From contig VZSR01001685.1 of the NCBI GenBank assembly GCA_013398615.1, positions 32,279,141 through 32,343,140 of the forward strand: DNA of 64,000 nucleotides, read 5' to 3'. This DNA comes from Brachypodius melanocephalos (lineage: Eukaryota > Chordata > Aves > Passeriformes > Pycnonotidae). Below are positions 1-13,900 of this stretch, piece after piece. The translations under genes were made by a program, and so were the position numbers. Below the pieces are notes generated by a model that saw only the letters and a list, made by a program, of their open reading frames with translations, made no database searches and was not told where the DNA came from. Numbering within the stretch: position 1 is the first letter of the stretch; each line of letters opens with the position of its first letter.

Positions 1-1611
1 AGGCTCCATTAAATGGGGAAAGAGAGAGGGACATCTAATGAAGAACCATTTTTCTTTTAGCTGTTTGCAGGATGTTGGAGCACAAAAAACCCGGAAACGG
101 AATGGGGAAAGTGGTTGTGAAATGGAGATGCCCTCATGAAATGCACAAAATTATTAAGTGCTGGGGAATATTCCAGCTACTCGTGGCTGGCTGTGCCCTG
201 ACTGGGGGGAAGTGACTGGAGCCCCAGGCAAACAGGCGTGAGTGTCCTTTTACACTTGCACCATATTAATCAGCAGCCTCCAACATTCAGAGTTTGGTGA
301 GCTCCCTGAGAGTGTTCTGTAGGTTCAGAATATATTTTCATTGTGCTTGCTGTCTGCTTGATCTGCTGCTTGGATGTATTATCCAGCTACTTCTGAACAT
401 TTTATTACAACTTTTGCAAACAACTGAAGAATTAGTTGACTTGGAGATTTTTTGAGAAAAACTACAGGGGGCAAGGAGCTGGAGAATGTAATGCAAGAAT
501 GCTTTAAATCCAAGCTGAAAAACTGCTGTTCCATAAAAAACAATGAAGAGACTATTAAGGAAAATTATTCTGCTGATCTTCCAAACCTTTACATTTTAGA
601 TTGTACATTTTAGTTGTGACAATCAAGTAACAATTTTGTTTTAAATAGAGAAGAAGCTGGATGTCACACCTCTGATGGAATCTGCAAAACCTGAGTCCAT
701 GCTGTCATTTCTAAAAGAACCTTAGCTTTTCCCATCTTAACAAGTGATATTCCCCCTCTTATGGATGGACAAATTACAAAAACTGTGATAAGGGTCTTTT
801 TCTAGTTAACCATTGGGGAATTCTCTTATTTTTCATGAAACATTTTTGATGCTGTCATAATTACCCACATAACCACTATGTCCTACTTGTGTCTGGCTGA
901 GAGCCTTCTGGCTACTACTTTTGCCACAGTTATCACTGGAAATAAAATAAAACATGAAATAACTTGTGTGGATACAGACTCTCCAGAAAGGACACACTGG
1001 GGAGGTGAGGAGGAGAGGGTTAGCTTAGTGCTCATCTGGGGGACAGGTGATGAGTGTGTTCATAGGTCATGGGTGGCCTAAGTGGGCTTCTAGTGGGTCC
1101 CTGTTACACACCAACAAACATATTTCATATTTTTAAGTTTGCTAATAATGTGGGCATTTTGCACAGTTTGAGCTCCCTGGCCAGCTTTAAAGCCTTAATC
1201 CAAAATTAAGGCGAAGCAGACTAAATTTGAAAATTTTTGCTTTGTAAATACATTTGATTGTGAAATCTCAGTAAATCCAGTGTCTGAAACTCTCTATTTC
1301 TCTGCAAGACTTCTTTATGCATTTGAAGAAGAACACACAAGACGGGTTATTTGTAGAACATAAGAAAGCAAGTCTCAGTAGAGGATTTCTGGTAGTCTCA
1401 CATCACACAATGTATGGTATACATCACAACGATGCCTGTACCATCGAAGCTTGTCCAATGCACAAACTAAGCTATTATTATCTTCACAGAGTGGCCTTTC
1501 CAAAATTCATTAAAAATGTTACATGAGTATTGAAATAGTCTTTATAAATTTCAAATGCATTGGTATGCAACAGTTTGCAGTCAGAAGACATAAAAAAATC
1601 CTTTTACTTAG
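1..1611. other. Non-coding upstream sequence, nothing recognised
   Basis: AT-rich sequence without a frame resembling a known protein, an RNA gene or a repeat family I can name. A 67-codon frame at 878-1081 has no recognisable content. Confidence 0.7.
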
Positions 1612-1756
1612 CCCCATCCCTGGCAGTGTTCAAGGCCAGGTTGGATGGAGCTCTGAGCAACCTGGTCTGGTGTAAGGTGTCCCTGCTCGTGGCAGGGGTG
1701 TTGGAACAAAATAAACTTTAAGGTCTCTGCCAACCCAAACCTTCTATGATCATTTC
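1612..1756 (+). repeat. CR1 LINE 3'-end fragment
   Basis: The stretch resembles the sense 3' end of a CR1 element. It has the CATCCCTGGCAGTGTTCAAGGC block, the AACCTGGTCTGG block, TGTCCCTGCTCGTGGCAGGG, a GGTCTCTGCCAACCCAAAC block and a terminal TTCTATGAT. It is 5'-truncated, as is normal for CR1, with moderate divergence and some decay after GGTGTTGGAAC. Confidence 0.9.
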
Positions 1757-2270
1757 AAGGACTGAAATCAAATATGCATTTTAATAAGGGGGAAAAAAAT
1801 CCAATCCTGTACTGCGCACTGTAAAAATAGATGAGAACTACTGACTTTTATACTAGAATCTAAATAAACAGGCTAAGAAGAGAATGAACTGGTAAAGATA
1901 CAAAGCTTACTTTTCATTTATTAAAGCACTGTATATGTTAATTATATATTGTTCAGAGTAAACTTTCTAAATTTTAATTGAAGAGCCTTAAAAATTATAA
2001 AAGTACCTTCACTTCTGATTTTGCACATAGTACATCTCAAAAACATTTCCTTTTGAAGTATTGAAGTGAGGGAATAGATAATCCATAACTATACTCAGTT
2101 TGAGTAACTCAAATTATATTTTAGATTTTGTAACTAAGATTCTGCATGTCGCTCACATGCACATGGACATACAAAAAATACATAGATGTAAAATACATGT
2201 TCTACATAGTTGATACTTCATTTTCTAAAGTAACGCAATAGTTAAATTTCTGATGTCAGGGCTGAATGTA

Positions 2271-2410
2271 TCACTGGCACACAGTACACATGACATTCTG
2301 TTCATTCAGTTAATTGCTTCAAGGATAATTTAACCAAGTGTTACTGGCACACAATGCACATGACATTCTCTTCATTCAATTAATGGCTTCGAGGATAGTT
2401 TAACCAAGTA
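2271..2410. repeat. Diverged tandem duplication, two 70-bp units
   Basis: Bases 2271-2340 and 2341-2410 align without gaps at a 70-base offset. They differ at 9 positions by my count (about 87% identical). Shared blocks include ACTGGCACACA, CACATGACATTCT, TTCATTCA and TTTAACCAAGT. No third copy is evident on either side, and I recognise no known repeat family in the unit. Confidence 0.9.
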
Positions 2411-2690
2411 TTTGAAGAACTATACACCAAGATTAAAGATATATATTGAATAACTTTTTATCTCTTAAATATAGCCACCTGTTTTTATAGTAGCATAAAT
2501 CAAAAAACAGGGTGGTGGATGTGGGGTGGGAATATGGGTCTCAAAGCTGGGAAAAAAGTGTTTGAGGAGATTATTAGTGGCCTCAAAAACATGTTTTAAA
2601 ACTGAGCAAGTACCTTACAAAACATCAAAATTTGATCACGTTTTTCTAAATGCAGTCTAAAACAAATGCATAAACATGAAGCATGATTTT

Positions 2691-2785
2691 CATAGAATAT
2701 TTTAGTTTTAAAGGGATCTCTTGTGGTCCTCCAGACTGACATCCAGCTCACAGCAGCACTAGTTTCAGATAGAGCGAATTATTCT
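2691..2785 (-). repeat. CR1 LINE fragment, antisense
   Basis: CATAGAATAT followed by AAAGGGATCTCTTGTGGTCC, CCAGACTGACATCCAGCTCA and CAGCAGCACTAGTTTCAGAT follows the order of the reverse-complemented CR1 3' region (tail, 'aagggacctctggaggtcat', 'ctcaaagcagggctaa'). It is clearly diverged; the boundaries are approximate. Confidence 0.65.
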
Positions 2786-5412
2786 GTCTTCCATTTTATG
2801 AGCATCATCTTGTATGTGGGAAAAGCAGAGGGACAGCAACTGAGAACTCTGCAGACAAAGTCAGAAGAGAAATCCATGTTGTGTGTGTTTGCTTCAGGCA
2901 GCAGGTCCCTTGTTTCTTTGTCCATGCCAGTCAAAGGGACCACCTCAGAAACTTTTTATCTGAAGGCTTACCCAGTTTAAGCTTTTTCCTGTTTCTTCAG
3001 GCTCGGTTTCCTAGGTCATAGTGGGGGAGACATTTGCTTGGGGTTTTCTTATCACTGTGATTGATAGAGCCAGCTGACAGACTAGAACAGCTTTAAAGGT
3101 TATTTCTGCTTATTCAGCCTATTTATAATACTGGTGTGTTGTATTCAATAGAATTAACTCACCTGATGCTTATTCCTTTAGACAAGTCTTTCATTCCATC
3201 CTTATTGTTAACTCTGCCTTTCTCATGTGAACAATCACCCTTAGTGCTTTTTGGATAAATAATTTTATTGTAAAATAGCTGAAAAGTTACAGAGACTGTA
3301 ATCTCATTCTGCTGGAGACTGTTTGAGTTACTGAAGAATTGCATATCAGTTGTTTCTTGAGACTCTCAGAGCTCTCAGCTGTGTACCTTGGTGGTTGTGA
3401 GCCCATTCCTTGGCAAAGAAATCTGCTTACCATGTTTGGGCAGATGGGGAGCAACTCACCCTTCATTTTCTGCTTGAATTTCAGTTTGTCATTTTTTGTT
3501 TGCAATTTTCCATTCCCAAAGATCTTTTCGTGATCAGACCTCCCTCCAGTTTAGCAGTGGCTGCACATCTCATTAAAGCAGTTTCTATTTCTTGCACCTC
3601 TTTAATGAAGGTGTTACAGGACTGAACTGGACATTACTAATGAACTTTGTCACACAGCATTAGCTATCCCCCTCAGCAGATGCCTTGAACTTCTGTAATT
3701 CTCCCTGAGCCATTCTACATCATAGAACACCAGTCCCAATGAGCATGGAGTGTTTCTGACATACTTTGTTGTGGCATCAAGTACTAGCTGAATGTAAACT
3801 ACACAAGTTATTACAGAGAAATTGCTCATTTCATAGGCCTTTCACCTCTTTCAAAAAGACTTCATCTCAGAGTAGGTAATAATTTCTTTGCATGTGCAAT
3901 TCTTACTGTGGCTGCCAGTAAGAGTTCCACCCATACAATGCTTTTTTTTCAAAATCTGGATTTCATCCATGAGTATCTGGTCTCAGGCCAGAGAGTTAAT
4001 ATCAAATAGTTTGCAGCAGAAACTCTCTGTTATAACTCATAGAATACGTAATGAAAAGAGTGACTTGGAAATGGAATGTCCTAAATTCCTTGGCCATCTC
4101 CCTCAGCCATCCAGTCCTCAAGACACATTTGCATTTTATTTACTTTCTGAAGCGCTGATAGCCCTAATTTTTCCCAAGATCCTCTTAAAGCTATAGAGTT
4201 TTGGGAGTAAAAGATTTGTGTGTTGGATAATGAACTTTCAACCCCATATGAAATGATGTAATGAAGTTAAAAACTGCTCTTGAAAGAGACTGAGGTGGAT
4301 ATGCCTCATTCCAAATGTGGGTGACTTAAAGGGTCCCATTATGGAAAAATAAATGGAGCTTCATACTCATAATTACTTTAGCTGACATGTTTAGCTGAGC
4401 AACAATAAAACATACATCATCTTAATATATATTGTTAATCTTCCCAATGATTTATACCATACAAGCTGAAATTACCTCACCCAGTTAGACAGAATGAAGT
4501 CAGTGAAAAGCAGCTAAGGATAATTAAGCTAGACAAAGTGGCACGTAGGTTTTTCACTGCTTAATATATGCTGTTATAATTATTTGAATACTAAAAGACA
4601 ACATGAAATTCCTTTCTTTTAACCAGAATTGGTCCTGCTGTGGATGTGTTCAAACAAACAAACAAACAAGATATTTCAGATATTTCATAACAGTAAATAA
4701 ACATGTTTTTTATTTCATTTGGAGAACTGTATTAGAATGTGCAGTTTTAGGCTAATATCTCCAGCCTTGACATTCTTCTGATAAATCATGGATGCAAAGC
4801 AACAAACAAGACAACTTTGCTGTTTGAGGGGTGTGTCTGAATACCCTTCTGACTGTACTGCTTGGGAGAGAACATCTCTGTTTAGGTGTGTTTCTTGCAG
4901 CCTTTTCTAATCTGAGAGAAATCAGCCTGGTGATGACAGGAACTGGGAATCTTTGTAATAAGAGAAAAGAGAACTGTGTATTCATCTACCTTTTCTCCTT
5001 TTCTGTTTAAGATGATTGTTCTTTAGATAAAATATACAGAATTTATTTTTACTGGGATATTTTAAAGCACTTTACATAAAAGGAGATAATTATATTTTAT
5101 TGTCTAAAAATATCCTTCTTTTCAAATTGGCCCTCAGGGCAGTTTTTGTAGCATCATCGTGCAAGATGGGCTTGTAAGGTTCATACACTTTTTAAAGTAT
5201 TCCATATTGAAAATCAGATGAGCAATTTCACTTTAAAAAAATGGTACTTCAAGCCTAAGATTTAGAGGAAAAGAAAATCCTCATGTTTTTAAATCTTTTA
5301 TCATTGTTGTTTGCCATTTTGTAACAACTTAGAGCAATATCTTAGTCCAAGATGTCAGACAGAACATGTTTGGCTTTTTAGTCATGGTTGCACAGATGAT
5401 TAAGGCCACCAT

Positions 5413-5482
5413 TACTTTTTCTTCTTTTTCTTTTTTCTTCTTTTTCTTCTTTTTCTTCTTTTTCTTCTTTTTCTTCTTTTTC

Positions 5483-5517
<35 letters not shown>
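5413..5517. repeat. Compound microsatellite: pyrimidine (TTTTTCTTC)n followed by (TTA)n
   Basis: About 70 bases of T-rich TTTTTCTTC units (5413-5484) run directly into about eleven TTA/ATT units (5484-5517). The + strand is purely pyrimidine over the first part, so a triplex-prone mirror-like tract is possible. An open frame of Phe and Ile runs across it is an artefact. Confidence 0.95.
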
Positions 5518-6436
5518 TTATGCCAGTGAACACAGGAAAACACAAACTTCTTCAAAGCAAACACTTGATTTAATAAGATGTTTCTGGTTACTCCTAGCTT
5601 TTGTTTATGACTAAGTTGTAAAGGATATGCTCCTATGCAAGCCTAACTTCATGAGGTGTTGTGAATTAAACATCTATGCTGTCAGTGGAACACAGGTGCA
5701 TCTTTGTGCTTGTTATACAGGCCACTGATTTGCTGTGGTAGATAAGGCCAAAGAGGTTAAATGTTTGTCTGCAATATGATGAATTGTACAACAGGAAAGA
5801 GAAATGCATTACACAAAGATGTAGGATAAGAAATTGAGATGGAATTGCAAATCTCTAGGAAGCCTTTGGATGCACTGTACTGAGAAACAGGAAATTCTGA
5901 ACCTGTTCAGCATGAGCATAAATATCTATGGAAGTAAATGAATTTTAAAGTGACCAAAGTATTTGGATTTTAAAACTGTTATTTTTCTGGTTCTGGGTGA
6001 TCTTAGATAAGAGGATTTACAGTGTATTCGTCGAAGGACTGAATATTTGCTTGGTTTCTTATACAGCTGCTTAACTAAGGGTTTTATTCTGGTTTATAAT
6101 TTATAGTTTTATAAAGCATTCTAAAGACATCAAATATGAATGCATTTTGGGTCCCAGTGTAGGCGATGGAAAGGAAGATTGAGGATGGTCAACACCTCAG
6201 AAACCCAAATCTCTTATGAGCCATTTGAACATTGAACTGCTCCTAGCCAACAGTAACATCTGGATTTCACAACAGCTTAAATAACTTTCCAGATGGATGT
6301 TGCTTATGTTCCCATTTTGAGAGACACAGTTGACATTGTGGGAAAAGAGTGAGAAGCTTGAGGATCTGTTTACAGCATCTGTATAGTGCTTACCTTGTTC
6401 TTACTGGCAAGTCATCCATTTCATGGAGCTTGAGAG

Positions 6437-6510
6437 GCATGGAATTGTCATGGATGGAAGGGATCTCCTGAGATCGTCTAGCATAACTCCCTGCTCAGGC
6501 AATTTAAATC
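6437..6510 (-). repeat. Short CR1 LINE remnant, antisense
   Basis: GGAATTGTCATGGATGGAAG, GGATCTCCTGAGATCGTCTA and ACTCCCTGCTCAGG reproduce the reverse-complemented CR1 3' end. The tail is degraded and only about 70 bases remain recognisable. Confidence 0.65.
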
Positions 6511-9500
6511 TCTTGGCATGTATCCTGGTTTTGGCTCAGAGCAATGGGAGGTTGAATGGCCAAGATCGTAATGTTACTTGATACCAACTTATGTCATTGC
6601 CAGGGGTGGGGGAAATGGATTCTCTCTTGTTTCCAAGATGAAAGACATTCTTTTCTAGTGGGAAAAAGCATGATACGGTCAGGAAGAGTCAGATGGCATT
6701 TGTGGTTTTCTGTGTAAATTATTTCTTTATCTTATACCTTTTGTTATTAATATTGTTGCAGTAAGTGTTCATTTTTTATTACTGTTTCCAGTAAATTGTT
6801 CTTATCTTAACCCATGATTTTCACCTTTTATGCCTCCAATTCTCAGCTCCACCTGTGGAGTAGAAAGGGGGAAGGGAAGGAGGGAAGGGTGAGCAATCAA
6901 GTGGTGTCTGTTTGGGAGAGTCCTGGTGGGGGCACTGAAGTGGGGAGTACCATTCCTGAACCACAACAGTACCTTAGCTGTAGACAGGAATCCCATTTGG
7001 TTCCTGAAGATGTTATGCTGGATGTTGAATAGAGGGTAATGTTAACAGTGTTTTGAATTCTGATGTGAGACATTACTGATCTGCTGGATGCATCCCACAC
7101 AAAGTGGGACCTTTCCAGGGAAAGCAGCGAGAGGACTGCTGCAGCCCACTGCCAGGGTCTCTGCTGGACCCTGCTTGCTGAGCATGGCTCGAAGGCTTAA
7201 CCTTTATCCTTCATGTGCATCTATCATTTTAAAGTTCCTGAAGCAAGCTGAGGGCAGTTGGTCCAGCTCAGGAAGGCAACATTTGCACAGAATGGAAGTG
7301 AAGGTATGTATAAGCGCTTAAGAGTGTAGCATGAGGATTTTTAGGGGTTTGCGGGGATGGAAAAACTTCTGGGATAGCACTGTAGGGTGAGTATGCAGAA
7401 AAAGGCAGAACTGATGTAACCTTATCCATACTGACTTTTGGCTCTGGTTTTTGAAGTCAAACCTTCAAACTTTGCTTCTCCAGTTTGCAGCCCAAAAGAT
7501 GCAGGGAGTAAGTGAAAATTGAAGCAGTGTGGACACTGAAGGGTCTGATGCACAAGTTCATTTTCTGGCCCTCAGTTACTTATCAGTATGGATGTTTTCC
7601 ATGAAGTTCAATCCTAGTTAGAATAATATTTATACTGCAGTATAAGCAATAAATAAATAATAAATTATTTCCTTCTTCCTAAATTAAAAATAATCTAAGT
7701 TGTTTATTTGATTTCAGAAAACTTGTTTTCTTCAGCAACACTACCGTCCATTTTTCGCTCAGGGTTGCAAATGACATGACAGATAACAATGGCCCTGTCT
7801 TAAAGATCTCTACATTTAAATATTAATCTCAAAGAAAAAATTTGAGTGTAAACTGTGCCCTTGGGAGCCTTTGGGCCTTGGAAACCATTTAGAAAAAGCC
7901 AGCACTGTACAGAACATCTGGCAGAAAAAGAATTCAGCAGTATTTGGGGTATAGATTTGTGGAAAGTAATTTTGAAACACTGGTGTTACACTGGTGTTTC
8001 TTTAGAAAAAAATGCGCAGCACCTCTTATTTTCAGAAGAAAATGAAAGTAAGCTGAAATGTACACCTGCTAGTATAGAGAAAATGCTGTGCTCCTACCCA
8101 GCATAGTCATGGATTGGATGCTGTTGCTGTGCCATAGAGCAAGCAGGGAATGCACTCACTAGATCAATCAGATTGCTCTCTTTGGTATTGTTTACAATAA
8201 TTGTTAATTAGTTTCCTAGGATAGTATCTCATTTGCGGTCAAAATAAAATGTACACCAGATGGAGAGAAAATGAATTCCAAAGCAGTAATCTATTCATAT
8301 ACATAATTATTCCTTGTAACTCTAATGGTGGTGGTTTTGGCTGTTTAAACTCCAGCAACAGATAGATCAAGCAGATGACATTGCTTAAACATTATTCAGG
8401 ATTTTACTGGGTAAACCATAAACAATTGATACATGATTGCTTTTTGACTGGCTTCTTTCATGTATTTTGATATTATGATTATCATTTTTTCATTTAGAGA
8501 CTTTGAGTTCAAATTTTAAAGTTGCAGAAAACGTTTGGATGTGCCTGAAGTGTTATTTCTAATATGCTTCAGCATTTTTGCTATAAGTCCTGCCTTTCCT
8601 AAGTTTTGAAATTTTCTTTTAAAATATGATGTATGGATGTCTTGATTTAGAAAAAAAAATACATTCTTAAAAATGAAGATAAAATATTAGGTTTAAAATG
8701 TTTGTAGAGCTGAGGTTTTTTTCTGGAACAACTTTAAACTTGAAGAGTCTCTTAGAATTACTTTATCTTTGGAAATGCTATATTTATATTCAGCCCATGG
8801 TTTTATTCCTGTGGGTTATTTCGTTTGGAATCAAGCTTATTGTTACTTTCTTTTATGCTAAGAATCCGATCATTCATGTAATTTCTCTCTCCCCTAAAAT
8901 TAGAGGGTTTTGTTGTTTCTCACTCTTTTGAAAGAATCATGTTGTTACAAAGACAAAACTGATTCAGGAAACATATTCCTAAGTATGTAATTAGTAAGTA
9001 ATTTTAGTGGGCATCTCAATGTGCTTGAATTTAAGGATATGCTTAGTAAGCTTCTCCAACTGATCCAAATTTACTTATTTTGAAACAATTCTAGTATGTC
9101 TACAACTTCTATAGTAGATAACGAAGGATAAGTCAAAGTTCCATAAAGAGGTGTGGATTTTTTTTCCTATGAGGATATTTTTTCTGTGCTTAGAATATAG
9201 GATTGCTGGAATGCAAACATTTCTGGAGACTTTTGGCTCTGGGATGGAGCCTATGGGGACTTTGGGCTTGATCTTTTCACTTTGAACAATGAAACTGGCT
9301 GAGAGATGAGCTTTTATACCAGTGTACAAACTGTGAGGGGTATCTTGGCTATGCTTTAAATATTCTGTCACCTTCTTGAATCTGAACATTTGAGTAAAAG
9401 GGTGTTTAAAGAAGACTTAATTCTATTTTAGTTTTTATGTAGAATAAAAATGTAAAAATGACATACTAAATTCATATCCCCATCCCATTAAGATGACATT

Positions 9501-10934
9501 AAGAAGGCTGTAGTAGGTGCCCAAACATATGGAGGTGACAAAACCAACAAAACCAGAGCTGTCAGGGGACTTTATTTGTGCTTTGCCTTTAAAGGTCTTT
9601 AAAAATCAACATTTTATGTGCAATCAGATTGTACTCCCAAATACTAGAAGATCAGACCATTTTCATAGATGTCCAGTCTAAGATACAACATTAAACATGA
9701 CATAAAAGCCAATTATTTAAAATATGTAAAGGGATCCTATGAAGGTTTTATTTTTTACATTCAACTAATTCATGTAATTTATATGATGCTTTTCCATTGG
9801 GCATGGGATAAATCAAAATCCATCTATGACAAGCAGAAAAAAATATTACTGAATGTTATACAACGCTGTCACAGAGCAAATATTCACATGGGCACTGGTA
9901 AAATGTCTTGACTGTGTAGGAAGACATCCACACATACAGGCTAAACATTTAGAAACCTCGGGAAAATAAATACACATAGGTAATTCTGTAGAATGTTAAA
10001 AATTATTTGCAATTTAGGTACAAAAATTGTTCTGTCCAGATTTTATTGTTAAGTGTACACGTTCTAGTTTATGCTGAAATATTTGTTCTGTTTTCTTTTT
10101 CAAAGGCAGTTTCATTACAACATGAAGTTTCACAGTGTTTCCTGTTTAATATTATATAGACATTGGTTTAAGTTGCTGGCTTTTTAAATAACACGGTTTA
10201 CAAATACATGTACAAATGAATAAGTCAACATCAAAGTGGTAGATATTAATTACACTGACAGATAGAATAAGTCTTTGGTGGCAGACAGGGGCCTCATTTA
10301 TCAGCCACTGGGATCTAGCATGGCTTGAGGTAGCAGAAAGTCAAAGAGCTGGAAAATGGAGTCATGGTGCAGCAAAGTGGGTGCTGTCTCTAACAGCTGC
10401 CCAAACCACATTGGCCTCCAGTGTAGGTTCTCATTATTTCTTTGTATTTCTTTCTAGTTTGTGTAAAGGATGGTCGTGAGGCATCTCACTGCTTTATCTT
10501 CTCATGAGCTGCTGAGTAACTTTTCCTTCTTCCATTTATGGAGGGACAGAGAGTATCTGAAACACGAGAGAGGATCATGCACAGAGCTCCTCTGCCCACG
10601 GAGACAAAAATGATAGTTGTACATGACAAATTTGTGTCAGGACAGACAGGTGAAATAAGTTTCGTTTCTCATTCAAAATGCATGGGGAAGTATGCCAGAT
10701 TTCTTTGAAGGCTGGAAAGGCCTGAAAAGTTTATCTGAGTTAAGCAAAGCATCTCCCTCTAATTCTGGTAACTAAGTTTCCTGTAGAAATTGTCCTGAGA
10801 TTGTTTCAAAGCAAGTTGGTTTTGTTTTGTGGTGGTTTTTTTTCTTTTTTTTTTTNNNNNNNNNNNNNNNNNNNNNNNNNNNNNNNNNNNNNNNNNNNNN
10901 NNNNNNNNNNNNNNNNNNNNNNNNNNNNNNNNNN

Positions 10935-10968
<34 letters not shown>

Positions 10969-13900
10969 ACTGTACGTTGGAGGAAGTTTCCCTTCTCTCC
11001 AGTGAAATCCTATTACAATTTCAGCTGTGGCAAAATTAACACAAAGTAATCATAGTTTGAAACAACAAGTCTGTGCTATATATGCCTTATTTTACACACT
11101 GTTTTCCAATGTCTAACTTACAAATATTCCACATTTCTGAATGAATGATTCATTTGAGGGAAGTAATTCTAAACTGGGAAAGTGGGAAAATGATCAGTGA
11201 TTAAGAAACATCCAGTGAATAATTGCATCAGTGCATTTGAGCACACGGGCACAGGTTTTAACAGGGTGGAAGGGAAATGCCTGAATGGAATATGGGAGTC
11301 AAAACAAAGAAATCTCACATAAGAGGCGGAAAATTATTTGTAAATCAAGGTAAGAGGAGACAACAGCAACACAAATGCTAAAAAGTCTAATTTTTAGAAG
11401 TAGTGATGGAAAATGAAATATGAGGGGGAAATTTTAAAAAAACCTGTCTTTGTCATTTGCAAAGATCAGGAGCTAAACAAAAGCAACTGCTAAGCACCTG
11501 ACTCAGCAAACTATCCAGCCATATGCTCAAGTGCATTTTTACTTAACAAAGCACTCCACAGTCAATTAAGCAATCACTGGGGTCAGGAGGAATCTTTCCA
11601 TAACAGCTATGAGAATTTAATCTCTTAGATTTTATTCCTTTTTAATTTTGTAACATGTAGGGTTTGTGTTCCCATTGTTTATGGGATTAGACAAAATTAG
11701 GTTGGGACAGCAATAAAGATTTTTAGAGTTTCTAAGTAAAATTTTAAATGCATGTATAATGAAAAGCACTGTCTTCCTGTTTACTTTCCAAAAAGTATTT
11801 TTAAAAGTTGCATCGATTGCTGAGTTTCTGTTTTGGAAATGCACCTTAAAAATACAAGATTTGAAGTATATGGGAGAAAAAATTGGCATGAAATTACCTC
11901 AGTTGTCTGTACTCCCTGTCCATGACAAGGAGGAGTGGTAACTTTACATGGTTTGGAGCTATCTAGGAAAAATATTGATTATACTGGAAAACATAAAGTT
12001 CTGCAATGTTTGTTCAGTAGCAATGGTACATTTCTCTGCCCTGATGAGCATCCCTGCTCCCTCGGACAGCACAGATTGGTCTATGCCTCCCATCTTCATC
12101 AGCTATCCTCCACCCTCTGGTTGGTGCCATGCTCATATTCCCAGGAAAAAACAAGACATATTCTGTTGTGTGATGTAGATAATTGCCTTAGACACCCAGG
12201 AAAGGGATCATGTTCAAAACCTTAAGATGTTTATTTAGACTACCTAATTTACTATTATCTATTGTGAAATTGTCTAATCTAAGTATCAGTTGATAATTTA
12301 GAAAGGACAAAACTGCTGCATTTTCCTCATCAATTAGGTCATTAGCAATCACATCAGAAGAGAAAAAAGAATATATCCCAATTAGCATGTGAGGCAGAGC
12401 TATAAAGACAGAATACAATGTTCAAGGTCACCTAGAAGAGATTTTTTTTGCTGTAAATATAGATCAGTAACAATTAGGACAAATTGTCCAAATCATAGAG
12501 TGGAGGATATGTAAGCATGTTTGTACATGGAATTACTTTTTAAAATAGTCAATTGTATAAAATAGTGCACCGTTGCATAAAATGGACAAGTAGCAGCATT
12601 TGCTTGGGTTTTCTTCTCAATTCTGTAATTTTATGCAAATTAAAATGGACTGTGGTTTGGAATCTGGGGACTCTGGAGTTGTGTAATGGGCATTTTGAAT
12701 AAAATATATGGACATGTCTAGATGTGTATATATGAATGAGCAATCTTTTTTTTTTCTTTTTTTTTTTGTTTGTACGTTTTAATGGATTCTTAAGCACCTG
12801 GCATGTGAGTCACAGTGTTCTCAGCCATCCAGCACCAGTGTACCAGTGAGTTGTTTTTCTTCCTACACTTTGGAAGAAATTGCTGAAGGAGTAGCAACAT
12901 TCCTGATTTTAGGGCACTTGGCAAGTATAGTGGGAGATTTAGTTAGAATTATTTGTATACTTTTGAAAATTGGAATTATTATATTTTTATAACCTATGGA
13001 TGCATGTATGGGGAAGTTTAAAACACATTCTTGCAAACTGAAATATTCTGTGTGTGTCTAGTCGTAAGTCCCAGGCCAGGATGAGAATTTTTATTGAAAT
13101 AAGCAGAATAGTTCAGTGCACCTGTTTGTTGTGTGACTTTTCTGAGGTTACTGTTTTGTGGTAGTGAAATCGTTTAGAAAATTATTGTTCTTATGTCTCT
13201 ATGTATCTTTCATGCTTATTTCTGGAACTAGTAAAAGCTGATATTATAATTCAGACAATTATTAGTACAGATCTTTTTATCTGCTCTTTAATTTGGCAGC
13301 AATGGATTTTCTGTCTACTCACTCATGATTATGAAGTCAGTTTGGCAAACAACAACTATGGGGAGAAAAACCATTAAAATCTTTTTGGTCTCAAGTTTGA
13401 AAAGTAACCTCTTCTTTTATTCAGCATCCACTATGCATTCTTCATGTGAAAGTTTCTATGAAGTGTGCAGACTACAAGGTAGTGGTGTCATAAAATATAT
13501 TTTCAGATATTTTAAATTATTATGAGATAAGAAAAAACTGTGTAGATATGTTAATGCTTTTAGATTATTTACTTTCAAGAACTGTTTTAGCTTTCCCATA
13601 GGCTACATGGAATTTGCTCAGCTGTGATCCTGGAATTCTGTCAGTTTGCTGTCTCTGAGGGCAGGAAGATTAGCTACTTAAATACTAAATTTTAATTATT
13701 ACATTTCATAGGCTTTCCTTTTTGAATGGCCGTACTTTCTGTCATGTCTTCTAAAATCTGTTACCACTGTGATTTATATTATGACAGCCTACAGATCTGG
13801 ATTAATATGCTGCTTTCTAAATATACTGTTAACTTAGTTTCCTCAGTGAGGTAATTAAGTATCTGTTTCAGCTGGATGAAATTAAGTTAATGAATGAAAT

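Larger units (their letters stand above)
1757..6436. other. Non-coding upstream block holding the 70-bp duplication, a CR1 remnant and a compound microsatellite
   Basis: Outside the listed repeats I see no coding exon. An (AAAC)n run of five units sits at about 4651-4669. A 102-codon frame (3888-4196) shows no family resemblance and no splice context, and is treated as chance. Confidence 0.65.

Noticed and set aside
5366..5614. Frame with poly-Phe and poly-Ile runs
   Set aside because: Produced by the compound TTTTTCTTC/TTA microsatellite.
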